Positions 36,294-37,597 of a DNA stretch of 37,597 bases are shown here, one piece after another. The first letter of the stretch is position 1. Each line of letters starts with the position of its first letter. Source of the DNA: Methanolobus bombayensis (GTDB taxonomy: Archaea > Halobacteriota > Methanosarcinia > Methanosarcinales > Methanosarcinaceae); assembly GCF_017873415.1 (NCBI RefSeq), contig NZ_JAGGKD010000019.1, forward strand, positions 1 to 37,597. Direction: 5' to 3'. The position numbers and the translations under genes are program-made. Under the pieces are notes generated by a model. The model saw nothing but the letters and a program-made list of their open reading frames with translations, was not told where the DNA came from and searched no databases.

Positions 36294-36616
36294 TTAATCC
36301 ATATACTCTTTCCTGCACGGTGAAAATACTTCCACTGCAACAGAACCCTCAAGTACTTCTGCCTTGTGTGTGATATTTGAGGGTATGTTCCATGAGTCAC
36401 CGGACGTCACTTCATGAGTCTTATCTCCAATGGTGAGTAACATTTTTCCTGAGATCATAATCCAGTTTGCTCATGAATGTGTTCATGAGATGGTAGAAGG
36501 CTTCCCTTTTGCAAGATAAATTCAGTCATCAGAGTTTTTTCACCATAAACAACAGTTTTCATCTTTATTCCGGGAAGGATATCCTTATAATCTGATTCGT
36601 TATGTTTGCTGAACAT
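36294..36616 (-). pseudogene. Cupin-domain protein, split by a one-base frameshift
   Basis: The ATG at 36616 opens [16 protein letters not shown] and runs to the cupin metal motif [10 protein letters not shown], then stops at a TGA (36455-36457). Shifting frame at about 36459-36462 continues the fold at once: [38 protein letters not shown] to a TAA at 36294. The sum is one base short of 108 codons, so a single deletion explains it. Intact, this would be a small single-domain cupin with metal ligands His-x-His and Glu. It may be a fresh pseudogene or an assembly error. No other features of decay are visible. Confidence 0.8.
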
Positions 36617-36677
36617 GATATATGCTTACAGCCTATATCAATTTATTATTTTTCATTTAAAATGTAAAAAAGAATGG

Positions 36678-36707
36678 TTTTTCTCACCTGCCAGCAGGTA
36701 AGAAAAA
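36678..36707. terminator. Strong 14-bp hairpin terminator
   Basis: Arms TTTTTCTCACCTGC and GCAGGTAAGAAAAA pair at 13 of 14 positions around a two-base spacer, with T runs on either strand. It lies 20 bases beyond the stop of the 55-residue ORF on the minus strand and just upstream of the cupin promoter region. Confidence 0.6.
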
Positions 36708-36726
36708 GATTTTCCTCTTAGTTTAA

Positions 36727-36894
36727 TCAGTACATCATACTAATGGAAGGTTTTAAAAATCCAACAACACAAGTTCCTTTTTTTGATGACACACATTTAT
36801 AATCATCTGGCTTTGCATCAATTTGTTCGAACTCTTTCCAGACTCTGAAATGTCTGAAACGCTGCTGCGTCTTTCTAGACAGCTTCCATTCCAT
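36727..36894 (-). CDS. Possible small protein, 55 residues
   Basis: Frame starting MEWKLSRKTQQRFRHF, basic at first, then KPDDYKCVSSKKGTC, with a Cys pair separated by seven residues, and ending SISMMY. GGAG lies eight bases before the ATG, which starts three bases after the stop of another tiny ORF. A strong terminator follows. I do not recognise it. Coding nature rests on ribosome site, coupling and terminator only. Confidence 0.42.
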   Translation of the reverse strand: MEWKLSRKTQQRFRHFRVWKEFEQIDAKPDDYKCVSSKKGTCVVGFLKPSISMMY

Positions 36895-36897
36895 GTT

Positions 36898-37011
36898 TCA
36901 TTCTCCATTTACTGATTTAGTATTCTTGTTTTCCAGACCTTCTGTGAGGTCTTCCTGTCCAATTAGTGCTCTAACTTTTTCCCATATAAGGTAAACGCAT
37001 GTAATCTCCAT
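36898..37011 (-). CDS. Possible small protein, 37 residues
   Basis: ATG at 37011 opens MEITCVYLIWEKVRALIGQE, an amphipathic or membrane-surface helix, followed by a polar tail to TGA at 36898. No clear ribosome site; a TATA-like AATATAAAAG lies about 100 bases upstream on the minus strand. It ends three bases before the 55-residue ORF. Unknown family, and it may be chance. Confidence 0.35.
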   Translation of the reverse strand: MEITCVYLIWEKVRALIGQEDLTEGLENKNTKSVNGE

Positions 37012-37218
37012 AATCTATTGTTTTTTCTGATCTTTAGTAAGTAAATATTGTTCTGTAGTTAGCCTATCGGCTTAATTGAAGAATATGTATCAATGTTCCA
37101 ATACTCTTTTATATTAAAACAATCATGATTAATTGTTATAATAATCTACTAAAAATTGAAATCAGAGTCTTTTGTCTCTTAATGTGATTTTTTTGACAGG
37201 TTTAAGAGTTTGAGCTTC
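37012..37218. other. Intergenic AT-rich region upstream of the tiny ORFs
   Basis: Contains a TATA-like AATATAAAAG on the minus strand near 37110 and an imperfect palindrome TTAGCC/GGCTTAA at 37059-37075 in the predicted 5' leader of the tiny ORFs. No gene, tRNA or known riboswitch is seen. Confidence 0.35.
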
Positions 37219-37597
37219 TCAGATGGAACAGCTTTGTGATTGTCCTTCACTTTCTCCTTCTAGAGAGATTTTTAACTGGCATAGTCTTTCAGGCTTTCCA
37301 AGCACTATACACTGGTCACCTGTCATTAACTGTGTATCACCTGCCGGATTTTCGATAATCTGTTCTCCTCTTTTGATGGCCAGCACAGTTGTACCATACA
37401 TATTTCTCAGATCTGCCTCTTTCAGGGTGCATCCACGAAGAGCACTATCTTTATCTATTTTAAAAGATGTAACGTCCACACCGGGCAACTCATCTTTTAA
37501 GTTATAGTCATTAACTAAACATTTCTAACTTATCGCTCATGAACTTTTCTATCCATCTTTTTGCAAAACTAAGTTTTAATGAACATTTCATGAACTC
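37219..37597 (-). pseudogene. C-terminal RCK_C (TrkA_C) domain of a cation transport protein, apparent frameshift, cut by window edge
   Basis: Residues PGVDVTSFKIDKDSALRGCTLKEADLRN to MTGDQCIVLGKPERLC form a TrkA_C domain, the ligand-binding regulator at the C-terminus of K+ channels, Trk proteins and KefB-type antiporters. Its frame is closed upstream by TAG at 37525-37527. A different frame entering from the window edge reads KLSFAKRWIEKFMSDKLEMFS and stops at 37511, so the two overlap by about 14 bases. One indel between 37511 and 37524 would fuse them. Without the rest of the gene I cannot say whether it is a channel or an antiporter. Confidence 0.6.

Noticed and set aside
37525-37527. 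In-frame TAG read as pyrrolysine upstream of the RCK_C domain
   Set aside because: The same frame has a TGA a few codons further upstream, so readthrough would not join it to a coding region.

Overview
The window comes from a methanogenic archaeon of the Methanosarcinales (Methanosarcinaceae), most like the methylotrophic, salt-adapted genera such as Methanolobus or Methanococcoides; the genus is a guess. The evidence is a complete A1Ao ATP synthase operon in the order H-I-K-E-C-F-A-B-D-G, the siroheme-dependent (Ahb) heme pathway, an archaeal-type CcmE, a PEF-CTERM surface protein, a fragment of a methyltransferase corrinoid protein, and TATA-type promoters with GGTGA/GGAGG ribosome binding sites in AT-rich DNA.

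Layout. 1-59 is the 3' half of a 5S rRNA, so an rRNA operon ends at the left edge. 211-6046 carries a dicarboxylate/glutamate-type symporter, the envelope-stress pair pspA-pspAA, the convergent operon GTPase-htpX-pspAB, and a ferredoxin-nitroreductase fusion. 6205-10490 holds a REC-PAS-PAS-histidine kinase behind a long leader, a yeast-like cytosine deaminase, a corrinoid-protein cap domain lacking its cobalamin-binding half, and a U32 family protein. 10582-11623 holds feoA behind a DtxR-type operator and a PEF-CTERM protein. 11876-20803 is one leftward gene run: ahbD-ahbA-ahbB-(siroheme synthase)-hemA-hemB-hemL-hemC-pyrD-pyrK. Divergent from it (21009-23637) run ccmD (38 codons, apparent ATA start), ccmE, a polyprenyl diphosphate synthase and a radical SAM protein of unknown substrate. 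23762-32302 is the ATP synthase operon, including the small ahaG. 32324-35745 holds a peroxiredoxin, a FetAB-type ABC exporter, an SMR efflux protein and a DUF1638 protein. 35833-37597 is lower in gene density: a small unknown gene behind a perfect palindrome, a frameshifted cupin, two tandem tiny ORFs, and the end of an RCK_C-domain transport protein with an apparent frameshift.

How it fits together. The leftward cluster makes tetrapyrrole from glutamyl-tRNA through sirohydrochlorin to heme b by the alternative route. HemD, the uroporphyrinogen methyltransferase and AhbC are not here and must be elsewhere. Across a 0.2 kb divergent promoter region lie the cytochrome c maturation genes that would use the heme, joined to a prenyl synthase that could make the membrane carrier side chain; this suggests a locus for building the membrane electron transport chain, next to the ATP synthase that uses its ion gradient. 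The best candidates for something undescribed are the ccmDE-prenyl synthase-radical SAM operon, the stand-alone corrinoid cap protein, and the tiny-ORF transcription unit at 36678-37120.
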